Source of the DNA: Georgenia sp. EYE_87
Lineage (GTDB): Bacteria; Actinomycetota; Actinomycetes; Actinomycetales; Actinomycetaceae
Length of the DNA stretch: 64,000 nucleotides
Direction: 5' to 3'
Assembly (NCBI RefSeq): GCF_023148685.1
Contig: NZ_JAHXNL010000015.1
Span: forward strand, 19,597-83,596
Each line of letters opens with the position of its first letter. The first letter of the stretch is position 1. The notes beneath the pieces are model-generated. The model had not been told where the DNA came from. It ran no database searches and worked only from the letters and a program-made list of their open reading frames with translations. A program made the translations under genes and the position numbers. Positions 42,817-52,449 of the stretch are shown piece by piece.

Positions 42817-43392
42817 GTGTCCACCGCTCGCCCGTACCACCACGGCGACCTCCGCCGCGCCGTCCTGTCCGCCGCCGTGGCGGCGATCCCGGAGGTCGGC
42901 CCGGCGGGTCTGAGCCTGCGGGACCTGGCGCGGCGCGCCGGCGTCTCCCACGCGGCTCCGGCCCACCACTTCGGGGACAAGGCGGGGCTCCTCACCGCGG
43001 TGGCGGCCGAGGGCTACGAGCTGCTGGCGGAGGCGCTGACGACGGCCCAGCAGAGCACGGACGACTTCCTCGAGCTCGGCGTGGCCTACGTCCGCTTCGC
43101 CGTCGAGCACCGCGCCCACTTCGAGGTAATGTTCCGGCCCGATCTGTACCACCCGGACGATCCCGCGCTGCTGGCCGCCCAGCGGCGCGCCGGAGCCGCC
43201 CTCTACGGCGGGGCGGCGTCGGTCCCGACGGGCCGGCGCGGGGAGGACGTGCGCGTCGCCGGCATCGCCGCGTGGTCCCTCGTCCACGGCTTCGCCAGCC
43301 TCTGGCTCACCGGTGCGGTGCCCGCCGACCTCGGCGACGACCCGGAGGCGGCTGCGCGCGCCGTCGCCGGTGTCCTGTTCCGCGAGCCCTGA
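42817..43392 (+). CDS. TetR/AcrR family transcriptional regulator
   Basis: The GTG at 42817 (VSTARPYHHGDLRRAVLSAAVAAI) gives 191 residues. A TATGCT -10 lies 7 bases before it, so the mRNA may be leaderless. The helix-turn-helix has GLSLRDLARRAGVSHAAPAHHFGDKAGLLTAVAAEGYELL, typical of the WHG subgroup with FEVMFRPDLYHPDDPALLAAQ. A longer frame to 42784 starts inside the operator and is unlikely. It is divergent from the DoxX-like gene. Confidence 0.9.
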   Translation: MSTARPYHHGDLRRAVLSAAVAAIPEVGPAGLSLRDLARRAGVSHAAPAHHFGDKAGLLTAVAAEGYELLAEALTTAQQSTDDFLELGVAYVRFAVEHRAHFEVMFRPDLYHPDDPALLAAQRRAGAALYGGAASVPTGRRGEDVRVAGIAAWSLVHGFASLWLTGAVPADLGDDPEAAARAVAGVLFREP

Positions 43393-43401
43393 CCTGACTC
43401 C

Positions 43402-43731
43402 TCAGTGCCGCAGCGCGTCCAGGTGCTCCGGCCGCACCTGGACGACGTCCGCGGCGTACTCGCGGTGCCGGCCGAGGAACGCGTGGATGTACGGGCACAC
43501 CGGGACGATCTTCAGCCCGGCGGCGACGGTCTCGTCGAGGGCGAACGCGGCCAGCTTCGACCCCAGGCCGTGCCCTTCGTACGCCTCGTCGACCACGGTG
43601 TGGAAGAAGACGCGCTCCCCCGTGCCGTCGTCGGGCAGGTAGTGCGCCTTCCCGATGACCTTCCCGTCGTCGACCAGCTCGAAGCGGTGGCGGTCGGCGT
43701 TGTGGCGGACGGTGATCGTGGTCGTGTCCAT
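43402..43731 (-). CDS. GNAT-like N-acetyltransferase (short form)
   Basis: The 109-residue protein matches the small GNAT_acetyltr_2/YidJ-like family: MDTTTITVRHNADRHRFELVDDGKVIGKAHYL, then FFHTVVDEAYEGHGLGSKLAAFALDETVAAGLKIVPVCPYIHAFLGRH. GHGLGSKL corresponds to the acetyl-CoA pyrophosphate loop, and CPYIHAFLGRHREYAADV is the usual C-terminal motif. The substrate is unknown. It is convergent with the tetR gene. Confidence 0.9.
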   Translation of the reverse strand: MDTTTITVRHNADRHRFELVDDGKVIGKAHYLPDDGTGERVFFHTVVDEAYEGHGLGSKLAAFALDETVAAGLKIVPVCPYIHAFLGRHREYAADVVQVRPEHLDALRH

Positions 43732-43778
43732 GGTTCTCCAGGGCCGGGTCCTGCGACGACGGATGGGTCAGCGGGCGC

Positions 43779-44243
43779 TCACGGACGTGCCCGGACCGGG
43801 TGCCGGCTCACGATCGACACCCGGTTGTAGGCGTTGATGGCGATGGCCGCCCACGCCAGGGCGGAGTACTGCTCGTCGGTCAGGCTCGCGCGGGCGCGGG
43901 CGAGCTCGTCGGTGCGGGTCTCCTCGTCGGGCAGGGACGTGACGGCCTCGGTCACCCGGAGCGCGGCCGCCTCGACGTCGGAGAAGAGGGACGTGTCCCG
44001 CCAGGCGGAGAGGACCGCCAGGCGCTGGGCGGTCTCGCCCGCCTCCATCGCCTGCCGGGTGTGCAGGTCGAGGCAGTAGGCACACCCGTTGAGCTGGGAC
44101 GCGCGCACGTTCATGAGCTCCACGAGGGTGCGGGGAAGGCCCGTCGCGTCGGTGGCGGCGCGGACCTTGAGCACGAAGGCGTTCAAGGACTTCCAGACGG
44201 CGGGGTCCGACTTGTCGAGGTGGAGATCGTCCGGCGTGCTCAT
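43779..44243 (-). CDS. carboxymuconolactone decarboxylase/AhpD-like protein
   Basis: The start at [23 protein letters not shown], behind GGGAGAG, gives 154 residues. The AhpD core is present: [29 protein letters not shown] with the CxxC pair and His. Such proteins are redox-active peroxidase partners. It overlaps the end of nhaA by ATGA, so it is translated with the NhaA-DsbA protein, whose DsbA domain also uses a CxxC. This suggests a common role in thiol redox. Confidence 0.9.
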   Translation of the reverse strand: MSTPDDLHLDKSDPAVWKSLNAFVLKVRAATDATGLPRTLVELMNVRASQLNGCAYCLDLHTRQAMEAGETAQRLAVLSAWRDTSLFSDVEAAALRVTEAVTSLPDEETRTDELARARASLTDEQYSALAWAAIAINAYNRVSIVSRHPVRARP

Positions 44244-46186
44244 CGCTCTCCCGGTGCTGGGTGCGTCGTTCCCGACGATCCTCCCAGGCCCGGGGCCGCA
44301 CCGCCCGAGGTCCGGACCGCGCCCGGCGCGCGGGCGGCCTCCAGCTCGGCGATCAGGGTGCGCGCGTCGTAAGGCCCGACGTGCCGGGTGTCGCCGATGA
44401 AGAACGTCGGGGTCCCGCGGGCCCCGCTCGCCTCCGCGTCGGCGACGTCCTCCCGGACCCGGGCCGCGTGGCGCTGCTCGTCGACGTCCCGGAGGAACTC
44501 CTCGACGTCGAGACCGAGCTGCCCGGCGTAGCCGGCGAGGTCCTCGACCTCGAGCTGGTCCTGGTGGGCGAAGAGCAGGTCGTGCATCGGCCAGAACCGG
44601 CCCTGGGCGTCCGCGGCCTCGGCCGCCGCGGCGGCGAGCTCGGCGTGGGGGTGGACGTCCGGCAGCGGCAGGTGGCGGAAGACGTACCGCAGGTCGTCGC
44701 CGAAGTGCTCCCGCACCTCCTTCGCCACGCCGGTGGCCCGGGCGCAGAACGGGCACTCGAAGTCGCCGTACTCCACGAGGGTCAGCGGCGCCGTCGCCGG
44801 CCCGAGCAGGTGGTCGCGCCCGGGGTCCACGGGACGTGCGAGGGCCGTGGGCAGCGCCGCCGTCGTCTCCCCGAGCAAGAGCGCCGCCAGCCGGAACACG
44901 ACCGCCCCGAGCGCGATGGCCAGGACCAGCGCGAGCAGCACGCCGACGGTGGCCTGGCCCCGGAGCTCCGGGTCGTCGAACGCCAGGCTGATGATCAGCA
45001 GGGACACGGTGAAGCCGATGCCGGAGAGCGCGCCGCCCGCGGCCACCTGGCCGGGCCCCACACCCTGCGGCAGGCGCCCCAGGCGCAGCCGCACGCCCGC
45101 GAGCGCGAACCCGCCGATGCCCACGAACTTGCCGACCACCAGCCCGATGACGACGGCCCACGTCACCGGGGAGGCGAGCGCCTCGGCGAGCACGCCGCCG
45201 CGCAGGTCCACCCCGGCGTTCGCGAGCGCGAAGACGGGCACGATGACGTAGCTCGTCCAGGGGTGCAGCACCAGCTGGAGCCGCTCGTTCACGGGGACGG
45301 CGCGGGTCAGCGCGTCCCGGGCGGAGCGGCCCACCTCCGCCATCGGGGACTGCCGGAAGGCGCGGAACCGCGTCGCCGCCCCCTCGACGTCGTGCCGCCG
45401 CAGCGCGAAGGCCGGGATGAGCAGCCCGGCGAGCATCCCGGCGATCGACGCGTGCAGGCCCGACGCGACGGTGGCGACCCAGACCACGAGGGCGACCGTG
45501 ACGTAGGGCCAGGTGCGCCAGGCGCCCACGCGGTCGAGCACCGCGAGCGCCACGAGCCCGGCCGCGGCGACGAGGAGGGCGGGCACGTCGAGGCGGTCGG
45601 AGTAGACGACGCCGATGACGGTCACCGCCACGACGTCGTCGACCACGGTGAGGGTGAGGAGGAAGACCCGCAGCTGCGTGGAGGCGGCGGGACCGACCAG
45701 CGCGAGGGCGCCGAGCATGAACGCGGTGTCGGTGCCGATCACGACACCCCAGCCGCCGGCGGCCTCGCCCGCGGGGGCGACCAGCAGGTAGAGCAGCGCC
45801 GGGACCACCATGCCGCCGACGCCGGCGACCACGGGGATGACGATCCGGCGCCGGTCGGTCAGCTCCCCCACGGCGAGGTCGCGACGCACCTCGAGACCGA
45901 CGACGAAGAAGAAGACGGCCATGAGGCCGTCGTTGATCCAGTGGCCGAGGTCCATCGCCAGGGCGGCGTCGCCGATGCGGAGCGAGACCGGGGTGGCCCA
46001 GACGGCCTCGTACGCACCGGACCACGGGGAGTTGGCCCAGGCCAGGGCGACGGCGGTCGCCGCGACCAGGAGCAGGGCGCCGGCGGCCTCCGTGGCGAGG
46101 AACCGGCGCAGCGGGCCGGACAGCTGGCCGGAGAGCTGGCGCCGGCGGGTCTGACCGGACGACGATCCGCTGCTCCGCACCCTCAC
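44240..46186 (-). CDS. nhaA: NhaA Na+/H+ antiporter fused to a DsbA-like thioredoxin domain
   Basis: The 648-residue protein has an NhaA membrane domain (about 25-440) with the ion-binding pair D183/D184 in [11 protein letters not shown], and [13 protein letters not shown] and [10 protein letters not shown] nearby. A second domain (about 455-625) follows: [16 protein letters not shown] with active site C478-PF-C481, [23 protein letters not shown], and the cis-Pro region [12 protein letters not shown]. The fold is DsbA/thioredoxin. The fusion is known in actinobacteria. The side of the membrane of the C-terminal domain is not certain. The AhpD-like gene follows in the same operon. Confidence 0.92.
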   Translation of the reverse strand: MRVRSSGSSSGQTRRRQLSGQLSGPLRRFLATEAAGALLLVAATAVALAWANSPWSGAYEAVWATPVSLRIGDAALAMDLGHWINDGLMAVFFFVVGLEVRRDLAVGELTDRRRIVIPVVAGVGGMVVPALLYLLVAPAGEAAGGWGVVIGTDTAFMLGALALVGPAASTQLRVFLLTLTVVDDVVAVTVIGVVYSDRLDVPALLVAAAGLVALAVLDRVGAWRTWPYVTVALVVWVATVASGLHASIAGMLAGLLIPAFALRRHDVEGAATRFRAFRQSPMAEVGRSARDALTRAVPVNERLQLVLHPWTSYVIVPVFALANAGVDLRGGVLAEALASPVTWAVVIGLVVGKFVGIGGFALAGVRLRLGRLPQGVGPGQVAAGGALSGIGFTVSLLIISLAFDDPELRGQATVGVLLALVLAIALGAVVFRLAALLLGETTAALPTALARPVDPGRDHLLGPATAPLTLVEYGDFECPFCARATGVAKEVREHFGDDLRYVFRHLPLPDVHPHAELAAAAAEAADAQGRFWPMHDLLFAHQDQLEVEDLAGYAGQLGLDVEEFLRDVDEQRHAARVREDVADAEASGARGTPTFFIGDTRHVGPYDARTLIAELEAARAPGAVRTSGGAAPGLGGSSGTTHPAPGER

Positions 46187-46229
46187 AGGTTACTGAGGAG
46201 GTCGCGCCGGCCTGCCCGGTCCGACCGGG

Positions 46230-47318
46230 TCAGCGGCGCACGGCGAGCGTGTCCAGGCCGTCCGCGTCCCAGTCCCCGACGAGGACGGCGTCGCACGCGC
46301 GGCCGTAGACGGAGACGGTGTCGGCGACGCCCGACGCGATGGCGTTCTTGACGTAGTAGGTGTTCGACCGGCGCACGGCGAAGGTCTCCCGGCCGTCCCC
46401 GTCCCAGTCGCCGACGAGCGTGACGTCGGCGGCCCGGCCGTAGTAGGCGACCTGGTCGGCCACCCCCGACGTGAGGGTGTTCCGCACGTGGTAGGCGTTG
46501 CCGCGACGCACCGCCAGCGTGTCCACGCCGTCGCCGTCCCAGTCACCGACGTAGACGGCGTCGTCTGCCTTCCCGTAGTGGACGACCTTGTCGGCCGGCC
46601 CGCCGGCGATCGTGTTCTTGAGGTGATAGGCGTTGCCGCGACGCACCGCGAGGGTGTCGACGCCGTCGCCGTCCCAGTCGCCCCGGAGGACGACGTCACC
46701 CGGCCGGCCGTAGTAGATCGTCCGCTTCGCCTCGCTGCCGTGCCCCTCGGGCACGTGGAAGGCGCTCCCCTGTCGAACGGCGATCGTGTCGATCCAGTCG
46801 CCGTCCCAGTCGCCGACCAGCGCCTGGTCCTCATAGCCGCCCCAGATGAAGGTGTGGGTGGCCGTCGGGCCCCAGGTGTTGCTGAGGAAGAACCGCGTGC
46901 TGAGCTGCGGGCGGTCCGTGCAGTTCTCGACACCGATCCAGCGGTCCGCATGGGTGACGGCGCCGTCGAGGTCGCGAGCGGCGTAGCGGACGCGGCCGAA
47001 GTTCGCCACCGTCTGCCTGGCCGGCGGCGGCGTCGTCAGACTGACCGTGATCTCCGGCTCGTCGTGCACGCCGGGGAACCCGGCGTCCCACTCCTCCGCC
47101 GTCACGAGCGGCAGGTCCCAGCCGTCGTAGTCGTCGAAGACCGACACCCCCGACAGGGGGTCGAACCGCTCCCCCGCGCAGATGAGGATGCCGTCGAGGC
47201 CGAAGATGCCGGGCGGTTCGTTGTCGGGCGGTGCGCTGCTGGCTGCGGCGGGGAGGCCGGCACCGGCGACGACGAGCAGCGACGTGAGGCCGACGATGGC
47301 CGGACGGGGAAGCGGCAC
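46230..47318 (-). CDS. secreted protein with VCBS/FG-GAP-like repeats
   Basis: The 362-residue protein has a signal peptide (about 1-28) and a unique N-terminal domain (about 30-165). Four 45-residue repeats follow, each starting GDWDGDGxDTLAVRRGNAYHxKN and ending YGRxxDxxLV, plus a fifth truncated copy that ends the protein (VLVGDWDADGLDTLAVRR). Repeats look like one beta-propeller blade each with Asp-rich Ca2+ loops. The function is likely adhesion or substrate binding at the cell surface; no catalytic motif is visible. Confidence 0.78.
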   Translation of the reverse strand: MPLPRPAIVGLTSLLVVAGAGLPAAASSAPPDNEPPGIFGLDGILICAGERFDPLSGVSVFDDYDGWDLPLVTAEEWDAGFPGVHDEPEITVSLTTPPPARQTVANFGRVRYAARDLDGAVTHADRWIGVENCTDRPQLSTRFFLSNTWGPTATHTFIWGGYEDQALVGDWDGDWIDTIAVRQGSAFHVPEGHGSEAKRTIYYGRPGDVVLRGDWDGDGVDTLAVRRGNAYHLKNTIAGGPADKVVHYGKADDAVYVGDWDGDGVDTLAVRRGNAYHVRNTLTSGVADQVAYYGRAADVTLVGDWDGDGRETFAVRRSNTYYVKNAIASGVADTVSVYGRACDAVLVGDWDADGLDTLAVRR

Positions 47319-47526
47319 GGGAGTTCCTTCTGAGCGATCGAGTCATCGCAACGTAGCCGGGACCCACCGGCCGCGTACGCCTTTTCGGGACGCCTCTCGA
47401 CCGATCTTCGCCACGGTCGTGCCTCCCGCTGCCGCGACGGTCATGAAGGGCTGCTGAGCGTTGACTTCGCGGACGCGCGGCGTGACGCTCGGGCTGACGC
47501 TGCCGAACCGCAATGGAGTCGTGGGC

Positions 47527-47940
47527 ATGATGTCGGACCACAGGTTCGTCGAGACCCCCGTCGGCCGGCTCGCGGTGCGCACCCGCGGTGAGGGGCCACC
47601 CGCGGTACTGTGGCACAGCCTGTTCGTCGACGACCGGTCGTGGCACCGGGTCGAGGACGAGCTAGCCGCCGAGCGGCGGCTGATCCTCGTCACGGGACCG
47701 GGCCACGGGCGCAGCGGCGACCCAGGGCGCCGCTACACCATGACGCAGTGCGGAGCCGCGGCCGTCGCGGTCCTCGACGAGCTCGGCGTCGAGGAGCCCG
47801 TGGACTGGGTGGGCAAGGCCTGGGGCGGCCACGTCGGCGTCATCGTCGCGGCGTACCTGCCGCCGCTCGAGGCCCCCGGGGCGACCGTCGACCACCTGCG
47901 CCGGTTCTGGGCGGCACACCCGATGTCCCCGCCCGCCTGA
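47527..47940 (+). CDS. truncated alpha/beta-hydrolase, probably inactive
   Basis: The product (137 residues from ATG 47527) has the first half of an alpha/beta-hydrolase: AVLWHSLFVDDRSWHRV, LVTGPGHGRSG, then DWVGKAWGGHVGVIVAAYL. The nucleophile elbow that should be GxSxG reads GKAWG, with Ala for Ser. The protein stops shortly after, missing the cap, catalytic Asp and His. It is likely a decayed gene or a non-enzymatic remnant. The frame is open, so it may still be translated. Confidence 0.6.
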   Translation: MMSDHRFVETPVGRLAVRTRGEGPPAVLWHSLFVDDRSWHRVEDELAAERRLILVTGPGHGRSGDPGRRYTMTQCGAAAVAVLDELGVEEPVDWVGKAWGGHVGVIVAAYLPPLEAPGATVDHLRRFWAAHPMSPPA

Positions 47941-48142
47941 CCGGGTCCGGCCGGAGCCCGCTCACGGTGACCGCCGCTGAGGGGCAGGCTCCGAGCCGGT
48001 CGCAGCTTCTCCCGTCTCCGGGCAACTCGTGGCAACCCGTACGTCCCGGCGGCGCGCTCGCCGATGATCGAGACGGTCGGGCGGGCGAGAGCCGCCCCGA
48101 CCGCCGTCCGAACATCGATGTTCCACCAGGGAGAGAAGTCCT

Positions 48143-49720
48143 ATGCCCCGTCTGTTCCGCCGTCGTCCCGCGCTGGCGACGCTGTCCGTGACCTGCGCCG
48201 GCGCCCTCGGCCTCGGTCTGGCGGTCCCGGCCAGCGCCGGTCCGCGCCACGACCCCGAGCCCGATCCCGTCACCGCCTCCCTCGCCGCCGTCCCCGAGGT
48301 CCAGGGCCCCATCGCCGAGACCGACGAGAGCTACCTGTGGTCGACGATGGAGCGCGCCCGCGAGCCCTTCGACGTCGCCGACCGCGGCTACGTCGAGGAG
48401 GAGTACTTCCTCTCCGGCACCGCCAACGTCTACGACAACGCCGGCGGCGAGCTCGAGGTCGTCACCGAGGACGTGCCGTACGTCAACAACATCCTCGTGC
48501 GACGCCCGGCGAAGAAGTCCGACTCCTCCGGCGTCGTCCTGGTCGACATCCTCAACGCCTCCAACGGCTTCCCCGGCGAGGACCACTGGCGCCGCATGTG
48601 GGACTGGGCCATGGCGGAGGGCCACACCGTCATCGGCGTGACCTCCAAGCCGATCCAGGTGGACGCGCTGAAGAACTTCGACGCCGAGCGGTACGAGGAG
48701 CTGACCTGGGACGTCGAGGACGTCGACCGCGAGCCCATCGTCGCCGACCCGTCCGACCCGGCCTCGTTCAACCCGTTCATGGTCGTGCCGGGCGCCGAGG
48801 AAGGCCTGGCGTGGGACATCTTCACGCAGGTCGGCACCCTCCTGGACAGCAAGGACGGCCGCGCCGTCCTCGGCGGGCAGAAGGCCAAGACCGTGCTGCT
48901 CATGGGCCAGTCCCAGTCCGGGGTGTACCTCAACACCTACGCCACGAACTTCCACGAGGCGGTGACCGAGGCCAACCGCGGTCCCGTGTTCGACGGCTAC
49001 CTCAACACGGTCGGCGCCGTCATCGAGCGGCCGCTCCGCCAGGCGGAGACCGACGGCTTCGTCACCGTGCCGGGTTCCGAGCCGGCCCTGGACGTCCCGT
49101 TCATCACCGTCACCTCCGAGGGCGACGCCGGTCTCTTCGGCGCGCGCACCCTCGCGGCAAAGGACCTCCCGGAGAACCGGCGGCACTGGCAGGTGCCGGG
49201 CACCCCGCACACCGACCTGCTCTCCCCCGTCATCCCCGCCGACGAGGAGATCTACAAGGCGGGCCGGCTACCCAACACCCAGGTCCACGACCCGGCGTTC
49301 CGGGAGTCGCTCAACCTCTACCCGATCGAGCCGGCCGTGATCGCCGCCGCCGACGCGCTCGTGTCCTGGAGCAAGAAGAACCAGGAGGCAGCGCCGTCCC
49401 AGTGGTTCGACCAGGCCGACGGCGCACTCGTGCGCGACTCCTCCGGCAACGTCACCGGCGGGGTGCGGTACGGGCTCATCGAGCACCCGCTCGGGCAGTA
49501 CCTCGGTGCGGCCAAGCCAGGCGCGGTCTACGGCTCGGACGAGCTGATGACGGCCGAGGAGTTCGCCGCGGCGTACGGGACGCGGGAGGACTACCTCGCG
49601 CTGATCGCCGAGGTCGACGCCGCCCAGGTCGAGGCCGGGTACCTCACCGAGTGGGGCGCCGAGTACTTCCAGGGCGTCGCCAGCACGCTGCTGGACCGCA
49701 TCGGCGTCCCGGCGGCGTGA
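48143..49720 (+). CDS. secreted alpha/beta-hydrolase domain protein
   Basis: The 525-residue precursor has a signal peptide (about 1-32). The fold follows with VLVDILNASNGFPGEDHW, the nucleophile S257 in LLMGQSQSGVY, a later Asp-containing FITVTSEGDAG, and His in QVPGTPHTDLLSP, a plausible triad. This is the Abhydrolase_10-like family of large secreted esterases/lipases. The substrate is not known. A ribosome binding site GGGAGAGAAG precedes the ATG. It is convergent with the P450 operon, 28 bases apart. Confidence 0.85.
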   Translation: MPRLFRRRPALATLSVTCAGALGLGLAVPASAGPRHDPEPDPVTASLAAVPEVQGPIAETDESYLWSTMERAREPFDVADRGYVEEEYFLSGTANVYDNAGGELEVVTEDVPYVNNILVRRPAKKSDSSGVVLVDILNASNGFPGEDHWRRMWDWAMAEGHTVIGVTSKPIQVDALKNFDAERYEELTWDVEDVDREPIVADPSDPASFNPFMVVPGAEEGLAWDIFTQVGTLLDSKDGRAVLGGQKAKTVLLMGQSQSGVYLNTYATNFHEAVTEANRGPVFDGYLNTVGAVIERPLRQAETDGFVTVPGSEPALDVPFITVTSEGDAGLFGARTLAAKDLPENRRHWQVPGTPHTDLLSPVIPADEEIYKAGRLPNTQVHDPAFRESLNLYPIEPAVIAAADALVSWSKKNQEAAPSQWFDQADGALVRDSSGNVTGGVRYGLIEHPLGQYLGAAKPGAVYGSDELMTAEEFAAAYGTREDYLALIAEVDAAQVEAGYLTEWGAEYFQGVASTLLDRIGVPAA

Positions 49721-49748
49721 CGACCGCACCCTGAGTCCCAGACGACGC

Positions 49749-50927
49749 TCAGGCCGGCTCGACCTCGAGCACGGGCAGCTTGTTGAGGGCCATCATCATG
49801 TTGTTCATGTGACGCTCTCCGTCGCCGACGGTGATCCGGCGCACCCGGCGGGCGAGCGCGCCGATGACACCGTACGCCTCCAGCCGGGCCAGGCCCTGAC
49901 CGGCGCAGCCGTGCACCCCGTAGCCGAAGGACAGGTGGTCGATCGGGTTCCGGCGGACGTCGAACGTGTCGGGGTCCTCGTAGTGGCGGTGGTCCCGGTT
50001 GCCCGAGCCGTACAGGACCGCGATGCGGTCCCCGGCGGGGATCGGCTGCCCGTCGACGTCGAAGTCCTTCTTCACGAGCCGCGCGAAGGCGTGGACCGGA
50101 GACTCGTAGCGCAGCACCTCGTTGAAGGCCGAGGGGATCAGCGACGGGTCCGCGCGGATCAGGTCGAACTGGTCCGGGTGGGTGGCGAGCTGACGGATGG
50201 CGTTGCCGATGGCCGCGATGGTCGAGTCCATCCCGGCCGCGACGTACTGGTGGATGATGTGCCCGCAGCTCTCGAGCGGGATGTCGCCGCGCTCGCCGGC
50301 GTCGAAGATCGCGCGGCCCATGCTGCCCTCGGCCAGGTCCGAGGCCTTGACCTGCAGCGACCACTGGAAGAGCTCGCCCGCGACCGGGAAGCTGTCGATG
50401 GTGCGCTGGTTCATGGGGCCGAGCACGTTGAACGCGGCCTCGCCCCACTGCAGGATGCGAGCCCGCACGTCGTCCTGGACGCCGATGAGGTCCGCGACCA
50501 CCTGGAGCGGCAGCGCCCGGGCGAGGTCGTCGATCGCGTCGAACGAGCCCTGCTGGACGAGCCGCGCGACCATGGCGTCGGCCTTGGCGTCGATGTCGGC
50601 CTTCATGCCGCGCAGCGCCCGCGGGGTGAGGTTCTCGGTCAGCGCCGCGCGCAGCGCCGTGTGCTCCGGCGGGTCGGTCGTCAGGGACGTCCCCTGCAGC
50701 GCCTCGTTCATCTGCTCGTTGAAGGCGACCTTGTTGGAGGAGAACACCTCCCAGTTGGCCAGCGCGTCGCGGATCTGGTCGTATCGCGTCAGGGCCCAGA
50801 CGCCGTTCTTCTCGAGCCGGACCACGGAGGCCTGCTCGCGGAGCTGCGCGAAGTACGGGTAGGGGTCGGCCAGGACCTCGTCGGAGAAGAGGTCGATCTC
50901 GGATGTTGCCATCGTGTCCACGGTCAT
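49749..50927 (-). CDS. cytochrome P450
   Basis: The 392-residue soluble P450 is complete. The oxygen-binding I-helix is AAGMDST (230-236), the K-helix ExxR is E270-VLR273, and the heme loop is FGYGVHGC341AGQGLARLE. Ser in AGMDST replaces the more usual ET pair, and Met follows AG. Substrate cannot be deduced. It is the third gene of an operon with a ferredoxin and a ferredoxin reductase, so it has its own electron chain. Confidence 0.95.
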   Translation of the reverse strand: MTVDTMATSEIDLFSDEVLADPYPYFAQLREQASVVRLEKNGVWALTRYDQIRDALANWEVFSSNKVAFNEQMNEALQGTSLTTDPPEHTALRAALTENLTPRALRGMKADIDAKADAMVARLVQQGSFDAIDDLARALPLQVVADLIGVQDDVRARILQWGEAAFNVLGPMNQRTIDSFPVAGELFQWSLQVKASDLAEGSMGRAIFDAGERGDIPLESCGHIIHQYVAAGMDSTIAAIGNAIRQLATHPDQFDLIRADPSLIPSAFNEVLRYESPVHAFARLVKKDFDVDGQPIPAGDRIAVLYGSGNRDHRHYEDPDTFDVRRNPIDHLSFGYGVHGCAGQGLARLEAYGVIGALARRVRRITVGDGERHMNNMMMALNKLPVLEVEPA

Positions 50928-50999
50928 CAGGCACCTCAGGGCTTGGGGGTCGGAGGGGGGCGGGACCCGCGTCGGCGCGGGTCCGTCGTCGGGCTGGGG

Positions 51000-52214
51000 T
51001 CAGGCGGGGACGGCGGCGGGCACCGGGACCCTTGTCTCGGCCGGGGCGAGGCCCGGGGCTGCGGCGGCCAGGCGGCGCAGCTTCGGGACGGGGATCCGGT
51101 AGTTGACGGCGACGGCGGTGCCCGAGCCGTCCGCGTGCTCCCAGCGCAGCAGCGCGGGGCCGTCGGCGGGGTCGCCGTCGACGATCTCGGGGGCGCCGGC
51201 CACCGGCGTGAAGCCGGACGCTTTGAGGCTGAGGCCGAACTGCTCGGTCCAGAAGTACGGCTGGAGGTCGAGCTCGGGCGCCTCGTCTCCGCGGACGAGG
51301 GCGGCGGCCGCGACCTTGCTCTGGTCGATCGCGCTCGTCCACAGCGGCACGCGGCGGGCGCCGCGCCGGGTGCGGATGGTCGCGACGTCGCCGGCGGCGA
51401 CGACGTCGGGCCGCACCCGTCCCCGGGTGTCGACCTCGAGCCGGCCGTCGGTCAGGAGCCCGCTGGTGGCGAGCCACTCGAGGTTGGGGTCGTCGCCCAC
51501 GGCGGTGACCACCAGGTCGGCCTCGAGGACGGACCCGTCGGCGAGCACCACCTGGGAGCGCGCGCCGGCCCGGCGGAGCCCGACGGCGTGGGTCGGGGCG
51601 ATCGTGAGCCCGCGCCGGAGGCCGGCCGCGACGAAGACGTCGGACAGGTAGGACCCGAGCTGGTCCACGAGGGGGCGGCCGTAGGAGGCGAGCGTGACCT
51701 CGCAGCCGGTGGCGAGGCAGCCGGAGGCGACCTCCATCCCGAGGGGACCGCCGCCGACGACGACGACGCTCGGCCGGTCGGCGAGGCGACGGCGCAGCCG
51801 CTCCGCGTCCTCGAGCGTGCGCAGGGTGAGCTCGCCGCCGCCCGCGCCGTCGTCGTGCGCCTCGCCGGCGCCCGTCAGGCGCCGCGCCCGCGAGCCGGTG
51901 GCGATGACCACCGCGTCGTACGGGACCTCCTCGCCGTCACCGAGGACGACGACCCTGCGCGCGACGTCGAGACCCGCGGCGCTCACGCCGAGGAGCTCGG
52001 TGGCCTCGTGGGTCGGGGCCGGAAGGAGGTGGGACGTGACGTCCTCGCCGTCGAGGAGCGCGGCCTTCGACAGGGCGGGCCGGCTGTACGGGGCGTGGCG
52101 CTCGTCCCCGATGACGGTGAGGTCACCGTCGAAGCCCGCGGCGCGCAGGGAGTCGCCGGCGGTGAGGCCCGCGATGCCGTTGCCGACGACGACGACGCGG
52201 CGCGGCGCCCCCAT
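51000..52214 (-). CDS. FAD-dependent ferredoxin reductase
   Basis: The 404-residue protein has an FAD-binding GNGIAGLTAG near the N-terminus, APYSRPALSK, VIATGSRARRL, the NAD(P)H site VVVVGGGPLGMEVAS, and the C-terminal FAD motif DVVAAGDVA. This is the putidaredoxin-reductase/rubredoxin-reductase family. Its ATG overlaps the ferredoxin stop by one base (TGATG). It probably passes electrons from NAD(P)H through the adjacent ferredoxin to the P450. Confidence 0.94.
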   Translation of the reverse strand: MGAPRRVVVVGNGIAGLTAGDSLRAAGFDGDLTVIGDERHAPYSRPALSKAALLDGEDVTSHLLPAPTHEATELLGVSAAGLDVARRVVVLGDGEEVPYDAVVIATGSRARRLTGAGEAHDDGAGGGELTLRTLEDAERLRRRLADRPSVVVVGGGPLGMEVASGCLATGCEVTLASYGRPLVDQLGSYLSDVFVAAGLRRGLTIAPTHAVGLRRAGARSQVVLADGSVLEADLVVTAVGDDPNLEWLATSGLLTDGRLEVDTRGRVRPDVVAAGDVATIRTRRGARRVPLWTSAIDQSKVAAAALVRGDEAPELDLQPYFWTEQFGLSLKASGFTPVAGAPEIVDGDPADGPALLRWEHADGSGTAVAVNYRIPVPKLRRLAAAAPGLAPAETRVPVPAAVPA

Positions 52215-52402
52215 CAGGCGATCCGCAGGGCCGCGACGGGGCAGACGCGGGCCGCGGCCTTGGCGAGCTCGACGTCCGGACCCTCGACCTCCTCGACGTC
52301 GAGGACCAGCTCCCCGTCGTCGTCGAGGTGCATCAGCTGGGGCGCGGCCTCCTCGCAGAGGCCGTGACCCTCGCAGCGCGGGCGGTCCAGGATGATCTTC
52401 AT
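52214..52402 (-). CDS. 3Fe-4S type ferredoxin
   Basis: The 62-residue protein has C10, C16 and C54 (RCEGHGLCEEAAP and RVCPVAALRI). The CxxHxxC position is CEGHGLC with His in place of the fourth Cys, which indicates a 3Fe-4S cluster as in Streptomyces and mycobacterial P450 ferredoxins. It is the first gene of the operon, followed by the reductase and P450 genes. Confidence 0.94.
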   Translation of the reverse strand: MKIILDRPRCEGHGLCEEAAPQLMHLDDDGELVLDVEEVEGPDVELAKAAARVCPVAALRIA

Positions 52403-52449
52403 TGCTGTCTCCGAGCTAGGCGTCGTGGCGGCACTGCCGACCTTGCTTT

